A stretch of DNA of 64,000 bases from Actinomadura rifamycini DSM 43936 (GTDB taxonomy: Bacteria; Actinomycetota; Actinomycetes; Streptosporangiales; Streptosporangiaceae). Of the stretch, positions 23,532-32,096 are shown in pieces. The notes beneath the pieces are model-generated. The model ran no database searches, was not told the origin of the DNA, and saw nothing but the letters and a program-made list of their open reading frames with translations. The translations under genes and the position numbers were made by a program. Within the stretch, counting starts at the first letter, position 1. The number at the start of each line of letters is the position of its first letter. The DNA lies in the NCBI RefSeq assembly GCF_000425065.1, contig NZ_AULB01000037.1, positions 1 to 64,000 of the forward strand, written 5' to 3'.

Positions 23532-25091
23532 GTGCCTGGTCTGACCGAGATTCTGCGTGAGCGCGCGCGCTCGCACCCCGACCGCATCGCGTACATCGCG
23601 GGCGACGCGCGGATCACGTACGCGGACTTCGACCGCCGCGTCGACCGGGTGGCCGCGGCGCTCGCGGAGGCCGGCGTCGGCGCCGGCGACCGGGTCGCCA
23701 TCCTCGACAAGAACTCGCTCGAGTACGCCGAGCAGCTGTTCGGGGCCGCGCGGATCGGCGCCGTGCAGGTCCCGGTGAACTACCGGCTGGCGCCCGACGA
23801 GGTGGCCTACATCGTCAACAACGCGCGCGCCAAGGTGTTCATCGTCGGGCCCGAGTTCGTCCCGGTGCTCGACGCGGTGCGCGACCGGCTCGAGCACACC
23901 ACGCACGCGGTCGTCATCGACGGCGCGGACGGGCACGCCCACGTCGACTACGCCGCCTGGGTGAACGCCGCGCCCGACGCGGTCGCGGACGCCGAGATCG
24001 CGACGTCCGACGTGTTCGTGCAGCTCTACTCGTCGGGCACCACGGGCCGGCCCAAGGGCGTGATGCTCACGCACGACAACTTCCTCGCGGGCCTGCCGAT
24101 GGTGAAGGACGCCTGGTACGTCGACGAGTCGAGCGTCCTCATGGTCGCGATGCCGATGTACCACGTCGCGGGCAACGTCCTGACGGTCTGCGCCGTGCAC
24201 GAGGGCATCACGGGCGTGATCGCGCGGGAGCCCGACCCGACGCTGATCGCCCGCGCGATCGAGGAGCACCGGGTCACGCACATCTTCCTCGTCCCGGTGC
24301 TGCTGCAGTTCATGCAGCTGATCCCCGAGGTGGCCGAGGCCGACCTGTCCAGCCTCCGGCTGCTGATCTACGGCGCGTCGCCGATCAGCGAGGAGGTCCT
24401 GCGGGGCGCCATGCGGATGCTGCCGAACAGCGGGTTCATGCAGGTCTACGGGCTGACCGAGACGACCGGCGCGATCACCATGCTGCCGCCCGAGGACCAC
24501 GACCCGGACGGCCCGAACACGCACCGGCTGCGCAGCGCGGGCCTGCCCAACACGGTCACCGAGCTGCGGATCGTCGATCCGGCGTCGGGCGAGGAGCAGC
24601 CGGCCGGGCAGGTCGGCGAGATCCTCTGCCGCACCCCGCAGAACATGAAGGGCTACTGGGAGCTGCCGGACGCGACGTCCGCGGCGCTGCCGGGCGAGGG
24701 CTGGTTCCGCACCGGCGACGTCGGCTACCTCGACGAGGACGGCTACCTCTACATGCACGACCGGGTCAAGGACATGATCATCTCGGGCGGGGAGAACATC
24801 TACCCGGCCGAGGTCGAGAACGCCCTGATGAGCCACCCGGACGTCACCGACTGCGCGGTGATCGGCGTCCCGCACGAGAAGTGGGGCGAGACGCCGAAGG
24901 CCATCGTCGTCCTGTCCGCCGACGTCTCCGAGCAGGACCTCATCGACTTCTGCCGGGAGCGCCTCGCGCACTTCAAGTGCCCGTCCTCGGTGGAGCGCCG
25001 CGACGAGATCCCGCGCAACCCGACCGGCAAGATCCTCAAGCGGGAGCTGCGCGCCCCCTACTGGGAGGGCCGGGACCGGGCGGTCCACTAG
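23532..25091 (+). CDS. Acyl-CoA synthetase (fatty-acid/aryl-CoA ligase, FadD type)
   Basis: 519 aa. ANL superfamily: P-loop LYSSGTTGRPKGVML at about residue 166, YGLTETTG (A5), GWFRTGDVGYLDEDGYLY (A7) and the terminal Lys motif NPTGKILKREL (A10). It activates a carboxylic acid to an acyl-AMP and then to a CoA thioester. The substrate cannot be read; length and motifs fit medium/long-chain fatty acid or cyclohexanecarboxylate-type ligases. GTG start at 23532 with AAAGGA upstream. Confidence 0.93.
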   Translation: MPGLTEILRERARSHPDRIAYIAGDARITYADFDRRVDRVAAALAEAGVGAGDRVAILDKNSLEYAEQLFGAARIGAVQVPVNYRLAPDEVAYIVNNARAKVFIVGPEFVPVLDAVRDRLEHTTHAVVIDGADGHAHVDYAAWVNAAPDAVADAEIATSDVFVQLYSSGTTGRPKGVMLTHDNFLAGLPMVKDAWYVDESSVLMVAMPMYHVAGNVLTVCAVHEGITGVIAREPDPTLIARAIEEHRVTHIFLVPVLLQFMQLIPEVAEADLSSLRLLIYGASPISEEVLRGAMRMLPNSGFMQVYGLTETTGAITMLPPEDHDPDGPNTHRLRSAGLPNTVTELRIVDPASGEEQPAGQVGEILCRTPQNMKGYWELPDATSAALPGEGWFRTGDVGYLDEDGYLYMHDRVKDMIISGGENIYPAEVENALMSHPDVTDCAVIGVPHEKWGETPKAIVVLSADVSEQDLIDFCRERLAHFKCPSSVERRDEIPRNPTGKILKRELRAPYWEGRDRAVH

Positions 25092-25330
25092 CCCGCGCCG
25101 GCCTCCGCGAGCGCGCGCCGCGCGACGTCGGCGAGGTGGCCGGGGCACCGCCGGCGGGCGGGCCCCGGCCCCTCCTTGTCCTGGTACTGGTTCGGCCGGA
25201 GGAACGCGCGCTTCTCGGGGTGCTCGTAGGGCAGCGTGCCGAGGAACGAGTCGTACACGAGCGGGACGAGCCGGGCGAGCTGCGGCGGCGTGTACGTCTC
25301 CGGCGGCTCGGCCGTGCGGCCGTCGGTCAG
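25088..25330 (-). CDS. Possible 80-aa protein starting at CTG, coupled to the endonuclease gene
   Basis: An open frame follows the endonuclease gene in another phase and reads like real protein (PPQLARLVPLVYDSFLGTLP, then PNQYQDKEGPGPARRR). There is no ATG or GTG at its head; a CTG overlaps the endonuclease TGA as CTGA, analogous to the GTGA overlaps seen elsewhere. Alternatively it is the remnant of a longer gene or begins at the internal GTG before YDSFLG. It ends 4 bases into the convergent ligase gene end. No family recognised. Confidence 0.35.
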   Translation of the reverse strand: MTDGRTAEPPETYTPPQLARLVPLVYDSFLGTLPYEHPEKRAFLRPNQYQDKEGPGPARRRCPGHLADVARRALAEAGAG

Positions 25331-26226
25331 CGGAAGCGGACGGCCGCCGACAGCGGGCGGTGGTGCGACTCCTCCACCGGCTCCGCCGGGACGCCGCAGG
25401 ACACGCTCGCCGACTTCGACATGAAGATGAAGTCGTTCTTCTCGACGGCGGTGCCGCGCCAGTCCTGGAGGGTCTCGTCGCCCGTCCGGGTCGTGCCGGG
25501 GCCCTGGTCGCACTCGTTGTAGGCGTCGTAGAGGGGGTCGAGGGCCGCGCTCTTCGGGCCGTCCGCCAGGTCGCCGCCGACGACCACGCGGCCCGACCCG
25601 GCGATCCCGGCGAGCGCTTCGGCCTGCTTCGTCCGCCACTCCCCGGCGGGGTCGGCCTCGGCGGGGGTGAACTGCGTGACGCACACGCGGGCGCGCCACG
25701 CGTCGACCTCGCCGCACAGCGCGATCCGCCCGGCGCCGTCGGGGGCGGGCAGCTTCTCGGTCTTCTCCGCGGCGAGCGCCGCCTCGGTGCCGATCGCGAG
25801 GCCGAGCCGGCCCTGCTCGTCCGCGCACTCCCCGCCGTCCGGGTACTCGGCGAACGTCCAGCTCCAGCCGTCGAGCCCGTCCTCCTCGCGGAGCGTCTCC
25901 ACCTGCCCCTCGCAGACCTCCTGCAGCAGGACGGCGTTCGGTTCGACGTCGCGCCCGCCGACCACCGTCTTCCCGGCGCGCTCGGCGATCCGCTCGGCCA
26001 GCTCGTCGGGGTCGCCGCCGAGCGGGCAGCCGGGGCGGGCCTCGCCGCACACGTTCCAGGTCACCGCGTTCACCGTCGCCGACGGGAGCTCGCGCACCGC
26101 GCTGTCGGCGTGGGCGGGGCCGCCGCCGGGCACGCCCTTGATCGCGGCGCCGGCGCCGGCGATCGTGACGACCACGGCGGCGGCCGTCACGGAGAGCAGG
26201 GGAATCAGGGCGCGGGGGGTACGCAC
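25327..26226 (-). CDS. Secreted endonuclease/exonuclease/phosphatase-fold protein
   Basis: 299 aa. A signal segment (RTPRALIPLLSVTAAAVVVT) is followed by a domain starting AVTWNVCGEARPGCPLG, with LLQEVCEGQ (metal-binding Glu), VVVGGDLADGPKS (GGD motif) and ESHHRPLSAAV (terminal His motif). This is the order of DNase I-like phosphodiesterases, although the last motif has SHHRP rather than SDH. It may cleave nucleic acid or phospholipid outside the cell. GTG at 26226 has GGAG 5 bases upstream and puts the signal peptide at the N-terminus. Confidence 0.82.
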   Translation of the reverse strand: MRTPRALIPLLSVTAAAVVVTIAGAGAAIKGVPGGGPAHADSAVRELPSATVNAVTWNVCGEARPGCPLGGDPDELAERIAERAGKTVVGGRDVEPNAVLLQEVCEGQVETLREEDGLDGWSWTFAEYPDGGECADEQGRLGLAIGTEAALAAEKTEKLPAPDGAGRIALCGEVDAWRARVCVTQFTPAEADPAGEWRTKQAEALAGIAGSGRVVVGGDLADGPKSAALDPLYDAYNECDQGPGTTRTGDETLQDWRGTAVEKNDFIFMSKSASVSCGVPAEPVEESHHRPLSAAVRFR

Positions 26227-26391
26227 ACGTGCTCCATGTGGGGGAACTGCGGGGGGGCGACGTCGGAATCTCACCACATCAAGATCGCCACCGCCACCGG
26301 TTCCCGGCGACTCGGCCCTGCAAAATATGACAATTCAACCGCTTGACAGGTGTCCGAAACCCGCCCCGCACGGCGTTCACCGACCGCAGAA

Positions 26392-26425
26392 GGCCGGGCG
26401 CGCGCCCACCGGCGCGCACCCGGCC
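26392..26425 (-). terminator. Terminator after the extra EF-Tu gene
   Basis: GGCCGGG (26392-26398) and CCCGGCC (26419-26425) with a further GCGCGC/GCGCGC pairing inside form a GC-rich hairpin about 30 bases beyond the stop at 26454. Confidence 0.55.
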
Positions 26426-26453
26426 CGACCGTCCGCGGCGTCCGCCCGTCCCG

Positions 26454-27638
26454 CTAGTCGAGCAGCTCCACGACGGTCCCGGCACCGACCGTCCGGCCGC
26501 CCTCGCGGATCGCGAAGCCGAGCCCGGCGGCCATCGCGACCGGCCTGCCGAGGTCCACCGCCATCTCGACGTCGTCGCCCGGCACCGCCATGCCGCCCGC
26601 ACCGAGGTCCACCGACCCGACCACGTCCGTGGTCCGGAAGTGGAACTGCGGCCGGTACCCGTGGAAGAACGGCCTGCTCCGGCCGCCCTCCGCCGCGGTC
26701 AGCACCCGCACCCGCGCCCGGAACCGCAGGTGCGGCCGGATCGAGCCCGGAGCGCTCACGACCTGCCCGCGGCGCACGTCCGTCCGCTGGACACCGCGCA
26801 GCAGGACCGCCGCGTTGTCCCCCGCCTCGGCGTGCTCCATCGCCTGCCCGAACGTCTCCAGGCCGGTGACGACGGACGTCAGGGTCCGCTCGTCCAGCCC
26901 GACGATCTCGACCTCGTCGCGCAGCCGCACCGCGCCCTGCGCCACCACGCCGGTCACGACCGTGCCGCGCCCGGTGATGCTCAGCACGTTCTCGACCGGC
27001 ATCAGGAACGGCTTGTCGAGCACCCGCTCCGGCACCGGCACGTACGCGTCCACCGCGTCGAGCAGGTCGCCGATCCGGGCCGTCCAGTACGGGTCGCCCT
27101 CCAGCGCCCGCAGCCCGGACACCCGGACGACCGGGACGTCCTCGCCCGGGAACCCGTACTCCGACAGCAGCTCCCGGACCTCCAGCTCGACCAGGTCGAG
27201 CAGCTCGGCGTCCTCCACCGCGTCGGCCTTGTTCAGCGCCACCACGATGTGCCGGACCCCGACCTGGCGCGCCAGCACGACGTGCTCCCGCGTCTGCGGC
27301 ATCGCGCCGTCCTGCGCCGACACGACGAGGACGGCCCCGTCGATCTGCGCCGCACCGGTGATCATGTTCTTCACGTAGTCGGCGTGGCCGGGCATGTCGA
27401 CGTGGGCGTAGTGCCTGGTCGCGGTCGAGTAGTGCACGTGCGCGATGTTGATCGTGATGCCGCGGTCGCGCTCCTCGGGGGCGCGGTCGATCCCCGCGAA
27501 CGGGACGGCCGACGCCAGCCCGCGGTCGGCGAGCACCTTCGTGATCGCGGCGGTCAGGGTCGTCTTGCCGTGGTCGACGTGCCCCATCGTGCCGATGTTC
27601 AGGTGCGGCTTGTCGCGTTCGAAGACCTGCTTGGCCAT
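26454..27638 (-). CDS. Divergent additional elongation factor Tu (tuf3-like)
   Basis: 394 aa. GTPase motifs are intact: GHVDHGKTT (G1), RGITI (G2), NKAD (G4). Changes from typical EF-Tu include DMPGHADY instead of DCPGHADY, NKAD instead of NKCD, and QFHFRTTDV instead of QFYFRTTDV, with an Arg-rich, less conserved middle. No rpsL-rpsG-fusA neighbours are present, so this is not the main tuf gene. Streptomycetes carry a comparable divergent tuf3, and elfamycin producers may carry resistant copies; neither role can be claimed from sequence alone. ATG at 27638 with AGGACGG upstream. A short leader ORF and alternative hairpins precede it. Confidence 0.9.
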   Translation of the reverse strand: MAKQVFERDKPHLNIGTMGHVDHGKTTLTAAITKVLADRGLASAVPFAGIDRAPEERDRGITINIAHVHYSTATRHYAHVDMPGHADYVKNMITGAAQIDGAVLVVSAQDGAMPQTREHVVLARQVGVRHIVVALNKADAVEDAELLDLVELEVRELLSEYGFPGEDVPVVRVSGLRALEGDPYWTARIGDLLDAVDAYVPVPERVLDKPFLMPVENVLSITGRGTVVTGVVAQGAVRLRDEVEIVGLDERTLTSVVTGLETFGQAMEHAEAGDNAAVLLRGVQRTDVRRGQVVSAPGSIRPHLRFRARVRVLTAAEGGRSRPFFHGYRPQFHFRTTDVVGSVDLGAGGMAVPGDDVEMAVDLGRPVAMAAGLGFAIREGGRTVGAGTVVELLD

Positions 27639-27668
27639 GGTTTCCGTCCTCACTCCTGGCTGGAAGGT

Positions 27669-27737
27669 GAGAACCCGCGCGGGCGCCGGGCGTCCGCGCG
27701 TCCTCCCGTCCACCCCCCTCCGCTGGTTCTCCGGAGG
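27669..27737 (-). promoter_or_regulatory. Possible attenuator between leader ORF and EF-Tu gene
   Basis: Read on the plus strand, CCTCCG (27717-27722) and CGGAGG (27732-27737) form one hairpin whose loop holds GGTTCTC (27725-27731); that segment is also complementary to GAGAACC at 27669-27675. The two pairings compete or form a pseudoknot. They lie between the 38-codon leader ORF and the EF-Tu ribosome site. Confidence 0.4.
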
Positions 27738-27752
27738 CGGGACGGAGAGGGG

Positions 27753-27869
27753 TCAGCGTCGCAGGCCGTCGAAGGCCGCCGCGTCTGCCGCCGCCGCGAA
27801 GAAGGCGGCCGGCACCGCGCTCGGCAGAACGGTGTCTGCGAGCGTCCGGGCGCCGGCTGCGAAGAACAT
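27753..27869 (-). CDS. Leaderless 38-aa ORF ahead of the extra EF-Tu gene
   Basis: ATG at 27869 stands 7 bases after TAGTGT, a good actinobacterial -10 hexamer, so the transcript may begin at the ATG. The peptide starts MFFAAGARTLADTVLPSAV and ends with an Ala-rich run and GLRR. It has no family. Its position 114 bases upstream of the EF-Tu start, with competing hairpins in between, suggests a regulatory leader peptide rather than a functional protein. Confidence 0.4.
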   Translation of the reverse strand: MFFAAGARTLADTVLPSAVPAAFFAAAADAAAFDGLRR

Positions 27870-27981
27870 GCCCCGGACACTACGGCGCGTCCCCCGCCGC
27901 GTCGATCGAATTTCCGCCCGGACCGTCCGGCGGCCCGCCCCGGTCGCGGGACCTCGGGAAACCGCGACCTAGACTGCGAGT

Positions 27982-29187
27982 GTGACGGAGACGACAGCGC
28001 ACGAGCACCGGGTCACCAGTGAGGTCGGGCGGCTGCGGACCGTCCTGCTGCACCGGCCCGGCGCGGAACTGAAGCGGCTCACCCCGCGCAACAACGACAA
28101 GCTGCTGTTCGACGGGATCCCCTGGGCCGGACGGGCGCAGGAGGAGCACGACGCGTTCGCCGAGGCGCTGCGGTCGCGGGACGTCGAGGTCCTGTACGTG
28201 ACGGAGCTCCTCCAAGACGCGCTGGAGTACGAGAACGCGCGGGAGCAGGCCATCGCGGACGCGATCGTCGACCTGCGGCTCGGCGACCAGCTCCGCCGCG
28301 TCGTCGAGGGGTACCTGCGCGACCTCGACCCCGAGGACCTCGCGCACACGCTCGTCGCCGGCCTGGCCCACGAGGAGCTGAAGGCGGGCCACGGGCTGGT
28401 CTACCGGCTCCTCGACGAGCAGGACTTCATCGTCGACCCCGTGCCGAACCTGCTGTTCACCCGCGACCAGAGCGTCTGGATCGGCGACCGGGTCGCGGTG
28501 ACGAGCCTCGCGACGGACGCGCGGCGCCGCGAAGCCGACCTCGTGGGCCTGCTGTACGCGCACCACCCGCGCTTCGCGGGCGTCGAACCGGTGTACGGGC
28601 CGTCCCTGGAGCACCTGGAGGGCGGCGACGTCCTGCTGCTGGGCCCCGGCGTCGTCGCGGTCGGGACGGGCGAGCGGACGACCCCCGCGGGCGTCGAGCG
28701 GCTCGCGCGGCAGGTGATCGGCGCGGGCCTCGCCCGCACCGTCCTCGCCGTCCCCATCGCGCAGGAGCGCGCGACCATGCACCTGGACACGATCTGCACG
28801 ATGGTCGACCTCGACACGGTCGTCATGTACCCGCCGGTCGCGCACTCGCTCGTCGCGTACACGGTCACGCTGGACGACGGCGACCTGCGGGTCGAGGAGC
28901 CGCGCCCGTTCCTGGAGGCCGCCGCGAGCGCCATGGGCCTCGACCGGCTCAAGGTCATCGACACCGGCCTCGACCCCGTCACCGCCGAGCGGGAGCAGTG
29001 GGACGACGGCAACAACACGCTCGCCGTCGCGCCCCGGCTGTGCGTCGCCTACGAGCGGAACATCGAGACGAACGCGCAGCTGGAGGCGGCGGGCATCGAG
29101 GTGATCCGGATCGGCGGCAGCGAGCTCGGATCCGGCCGGGGCGGGCCCCGCTGCATGTCGTGCCCGATCCTGCGGGACGCCCCGTAG
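27982..29187 (+). CDS. arcA: Arginine deiminase
   Basis: 401 aa, the usual length. NLLFTRDQSVWIG, LEGGDVLLLG (catalytic Glu/Asp region), ERATMHLDTICTMVD (catalytic His) and GGPRCMSCPI with the nucleophile Cys391 identify the family. It converts arginine to citrulline and ammonia, the first step of the ADI pathway. No arcB or arcC follows in the window, so it may serve acid or nitrogen metabolism alone. TAGACT at 27970-27975 is 6 bases before the GTG start, which implies a leaderless mRNA. Confidence 0.95.
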   Translation: MTETTAHEHRVTSEVGRLRTVLLHRPGAELKRLTPRNNDKLLFDGIPWAGRAQEEHDAFAEALRSRDVEVLYVTELLQDALEYENAREQAIADAIVDLRLGDQLRRVVEGYLRDLDPEDLAHTLVAGLAHEELKAGHGLVYRLLDEQDFIVDPVPNLLFTRDQSVWIGDRVAVTSLATDARRREADLVGLLYAHHPRFAGVEPVYGPSLEHLEGGDVLLLGPGVVAVGTGERTTPAGVERLARQVIGAGLARTVLAVPIAQERATMHLDTICTMVDLDTVVMYPPVAHSLVAYTVTLDDGDLRVEEPRPFLEAAASAMGLDRLKVIDTGLDPVTAEREQWDDGNNTLAVAPRLCVAYERNIETNAQLEAAGIEVIRIGGSELGSGRGGPRCMSCPILRDAP

Positions 29188-29190
29188 CCG

Positions 29191-30810
29191 TCACGCGGGT
29201 GCGAGGACCGCGCCGCGCTCCAGCTCCACGCGGGAGCCGGTGAACCGCGCCCGCAGCCGCCGGTCGTGCGTCACGACCACCAGCGCGCCCCGGTAGGCGG
29301 CCAGCGCCTCCTCCAGCTGCTCCACGAGCATCGGCGACAGGTGGTTCGTCGGCTCGTCCAGCAGCAGCAGGTCGACCGGCTCGCTCACCAGCCGCGCCAG
29401 CTCGATCCTGCGGCGCTGCCCGTGCGACAGCGCGCCCACGCGCAGCCCCAGCTCCGACGGCCGGAACAGCCCGAGGGCCAGCAGCGCGTCCGCGTGCTCG
29501 TCCGGGGTGCCGGGACGGCCGTGCGCGTAGGCGCCCAGCACCGTGCGGTCCGCCGGGCCCGCCCGGCCGTCCTGCCGCAGGAACCCGACCCGGCCCGTGC
29601 GCCGCACCGCGCCGGCGTCCGGCCGCAGCTCCCCGGCGAGCACCCGCATCAGCGTCGTCTTCCCCGCGCCGTTCGGGCCGGTCACGAGCACCCGCTCGCC
29701 CGCCCGCACCGTCAGGGCGTCCACGCGGAGGCGCCCGCCGACGACCACGCCGTCGAGGGCGGCCGCCTCGGGTGCCGCGGCGCCCGCGGTGGCGAGCGCG
29801 GCGGTGAAGCGCAGCGGCTCGGGGGGCGGCGGCGCCGGATGGTCGTCGAGCCACCGCAGCCGCTGCCGCGCCTGCCGGATCCGTCCCGCGGCGCCGTGGG
29901 TCCGCGAGCGCGCGCGCCAGGCGCCGGTGCCCATGCCCGCCTGCGTCATCTTGCGGGGGATGGCCGCCAGCCGTCCCGCGTTGGCCGTGACCAGGTCCGC
30001 GTGGCGGCCCCGCTCCGCCTTCCACTCCTCGTGCGCGCGCGCCTGCGCGGCCCGCTCGGCGGCCTTCGCCGCGAGGTACCCCGCGTAGCCGTCGCCGTAG
30101 CGCCGCACCCGCCCGGCGTCGACCTCCAGGACGGTCGTCGTCACCCGTTCGAGGAACGTCCGGTCGTGCGTGATCGCCACGACCGTCCCGCGATGCGCGC
30201 GGAGCCGCCGCTCGAGCCAGGCGACGGCCCGGTCGTCGAGGTCGTTGGTCGGCTCGTCCAGCAGCAGCAGTTCGGGATCGGACGCCAGGACGGCCGCGAG
30301 GGCGAGCCGGGACCGTTCGCCGCCCGAGAGCGTCCCGAGCGCGCGGCCCCGGTCGAGGCCGGGCAGCCCGAGCGCGTGCAGCGCGGCGTCCACCCGCGCG
30401 TCGGCCTCGTAGCCGCCGCGGGCCTCGAACTCGGCGACGAGCGCCGCGTACGCGTGCAGGCCGTCGCCGTCCCCGTCGAGGTCGCGTTCGGCCGCCCGCA
30501 TCCGGGCCTCCAGCGCGCGGAGGTCGGCCAGCGCCAGGTCGACGGCCTCGCCCACCGTCGCGCGGTGCGGCAGGTCGAGCGCCTGCGGCAGGTGCCCGAG
30601 TCCGCCGGGCGCGACCACCGTGACGTCCCCGTTCTCCGGCCGCACGGCCCCCGCCATCAGGCCGAGCAGCGTCGACTTGCCGGACCCGTTGTCGCCGATC
30701 ACGCCGATCCGCTCGCCGGGCTTCACCGTGAGCGACACCCGGTCGAGGACGACGCGGTCGCCGTAGCGCTTGGTGGCCTCGACGAGCGCCAGTTGACTCG
30801 CGGTACGCAG
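29191..30810 (-). CDS. ABC-F ATPase, probably starting at CTG
   Basis: 539 aa from CTG at 30810. Two ABC domains without membrane segments: Walker A GDNGSGKST and GPNGAGKTT, signatures LSGGERSRLA and LSHGQRRRIE, Walker B LLLLDEPTNDLD and LLLLDEPTNHLS. The linker of about 80 residues is Arg/Lys-rich, as in ribosome-acting ABC-F proteins that can protect against antibiotics. No ATG or GTG precedes GTG 30738, which would delete the first beta strands (LALVEATKRYGDRVVL); CTG at 30810 has GGAGG 9 bases upstream. The promoter is flanked by palindromes. Confidence 0.88.
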   Translation of the reverse strand: MRTASQLALVEATKRYGDRVVLDRVSLTVKPGERIGVIGDNGSGKSTLLGLMAGAVRPENGDVTVVAPGGLGHLPQALDLPHRATVGEAVDLALADLRALEARMRAAERDLDGDGDGLHAYAALVAEFEARGGYEADARVDAALHALGLPGLDRGRALGTLSGGERSRLALAAVLASDPELLLLDEPTNDLDDRAVAWLERRLRAHRGTVVAITHDRTFLERVTTTVLEVDAGRVRRYGDGYAGYLAAKAAERAAQARAHEEWKAERGRHADLVTANAGRLAAIPRKMTQAGMGTGAWRARSRTHGAAGRIRQARQRLRWLDDHPAPPPPEPLRFTAALATAGAAAPEAAALDGVVVGGRLRVDALTVRAGERVLVTGPNGAGKTTLMRVLAGELRPDAGAVRRTGRVGFLRQDGRAGPADRTVLGAYAHGRPGTPDEHADALLALGLFRPSELGLRVGALSHGQRRRIELARLVSEPVDLLLLDEPTNHLSPMLVEQLEEALAAYRGALVVVTHDRRLRARFTGSRVELERGAVLAPA

Positions 30811-30832
30811 AAGGCCCCACCTCCGTTCGGTC

Positions 30833-30908
30833 GATCGAGACGAGACGTTGCGTCTCGTCTTGATCCGAGTATGCGGGACGCGCGAAGGGAAGTCAAGACG
30901 GACCGTCT
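30833..30908 (-). promoter_or_regulatory. ABC-F promoter with flanking palindromic operators
   Basis: On the minus strand TTGACT (30896-30891), a 17-base spacer and CATACT (30873-30868) form a good sigma-70-type promoter. Downstream lies GATCGAGACGAGACG (30833-30847), TTG, and its inverted partner at 30851-30865 with one mismatch. Upstream, overlapping the -35 edge, is AGACGG-A-CCGTCT (30896-30908). Both sites share AGACG/CGTCT half-sites, as expected for a dimeric repressor; the downstream one could also act as an RNA hairpin. Confidence 0.65.
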
Positions 30909-30956
30909 CGTCTACGTTTCGGGAGGCGTGGGCGGGCGCGCGGCCCCCGAACGCGC

Positions 30957-30988
30957 GGAACCCCCGGCACGTGCGTGCCGGGGGTTCC
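30957..30988 (-). terminator. Strong hairpin downstream of the RsbW-like gene
   Basis: GGAACCCCCGGCAC, loop GTGC, GTGCCGGGGGTTCC: a perfect 14-bp stem about 137 bases after the stop at 31125 and upstream of the ABC-F promoter. Confidence 0.65.
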
Positions 30989-31124
30989 GGGGACGTTTGG
31001 ACGCTCGGGCGGTGTCGACGGGGGCACGACAGCGCCCGAGCTTGACGAGGACACTACAAGGTGCGGAGAAGGAGGCGTCCGGCGGGGGTGTACTTTTCAA
31101 CTACCTCGGCCGGGAAGGGTCCCG

Positions 31125-31790
31125 TTACGCGGGGAACGCCCTGGTCGTGGGCGTGGGAAGGCCGTTGCGGGTGTCGCCGCAGAAGTCGCTCGTCGACGGC
31201 TCGTCGAAGAGGTCGGGGAAGGCGGACAGGTCGGGCATGACGACGTGCTCGCCGGTGGTCGAGGCGACGCCCGCCGCCTCGTCCGAGCGGGGAGCCCGCA
31301 GCACGGCCCACACGGTGGTCGACCCGTCCTCGTGGCGGACGCCCCAGCCTTCGGAGAGGGCCTCGACGATGCCGAGCCCCCGGCCGCCGAGCGAGGAGAG
31401 CGTCCCCGGGCCGCGGCGCGGCTCGGTCATCGCGCCGCCGTCGCTGACCTCCAGTTCGAGGACGTCGCCGTGGCACACCCAGCAGACCCTGACCTGTCCG
31501 GACGGGAGCGGGCGCGCGTGCCGCAGCGCGTTGCTGATGAGTTCGCTCACGATGACGCTGGCATCGTCCACGACGGCTTCGTAGACGCCCGACTCCGCGA
31601 GTTCGGAGCTGAGGCGCCTACGGGCGACCGCGACGCTGGACGGCGCGTGTGGCAGCAGTACAACGCTCGACGCCCTCACCTCCCCGTCGATTCGCTTGCT
31701 CGGACGGTCCCGTCGCCGCTTTTCCGGTACGACCGGAATGCCCTGTTGACATCGTCCGGAAACCCGGACGCTCCAGTTTGCCACCTGCAC
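31125..31790 (-). CDS. RsbW-like ATP-binding protein (anti-sigma kinase family)
   Basis: 221 aa. HATPase_c_2-type domain from about residue 42 to 170: LLPHAPSSVAVARRRL, VSELISNALRHARPL (N box), VSDGGAMTEP and GGRGLGIVEALSEGWGV. Such proteins phosphorylate STAS antagonists and bind sigma factors; a separate target is unknown here. The C-terminal 45 residues are not conserved in type. The start is GTG at 31790 by frame, but GTG at 31679 would begin nearer the domain. It is transcribed alone. Confidence 0.8.
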   Translation of the reverse strand: MQVANWSVRVSGRCQQGIPVVPEKRRRDRPSKRIDGEVRASSVVLLPHAPSSVAVARRRLSSELAESGVYEAVVDDASVIVSELISNALRHARPLPSGQVRVCWVCHGDVLELEVSDGGAMTEPRRGPGTLSSLGGRGLGIVEALSEGWGVRHEDGSTTVWAVLRAPRSDEAAGVASTTGEHVVMPDLSAFPDLFDEPSTSDFCGDTRNGLPTPTTRAFPA

Positions 31791-32096
31791 AACGAGTCAC
31801 CGGCCCTCCGGTCACGGTGATCACCCCCGGTTGCGGTGTTTCGACGGCGTCTCCGATGTCATCTCGTCACCAACTGCGGCCCACAATGGATCTATCCACC
31901 CGCCGCCGCCTTACTCCTCGGAACCGTGTTATCTGCGTCGCCCTCGGGTCCGGCGGACGGCCGGAACCGGGGGTCCCACGGACCAGAACCCTGCCAGGCG
32001 ACGGGATCGGCGGCGCCGCGGAACACGCCGACCTCACCCGTCCGGCCCCACCCCACTGTCCTCACGGTTAGTAACCGGCCCCTCTATCGCGGCTGG
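31791..32096. other. Intergenic region without recognised gene
   Basis: About 300 bases between two leftward genes. It should hold the promoter of the RsbW-like gene and the end of the histidine-kinase transcript. A less GC-rich patch near 31870-31900 (CAATGGATCTATCCACC) is visible, but I cannot assign a site. Confidence 0.4.

Noticed and set aside
26454..27638. Elfamycin-resistance assignment for the extra EF-Tu
   Set aside because: The residues I could compare with known resistance positions are not clearly altered; divergence alone does not prove resistance.
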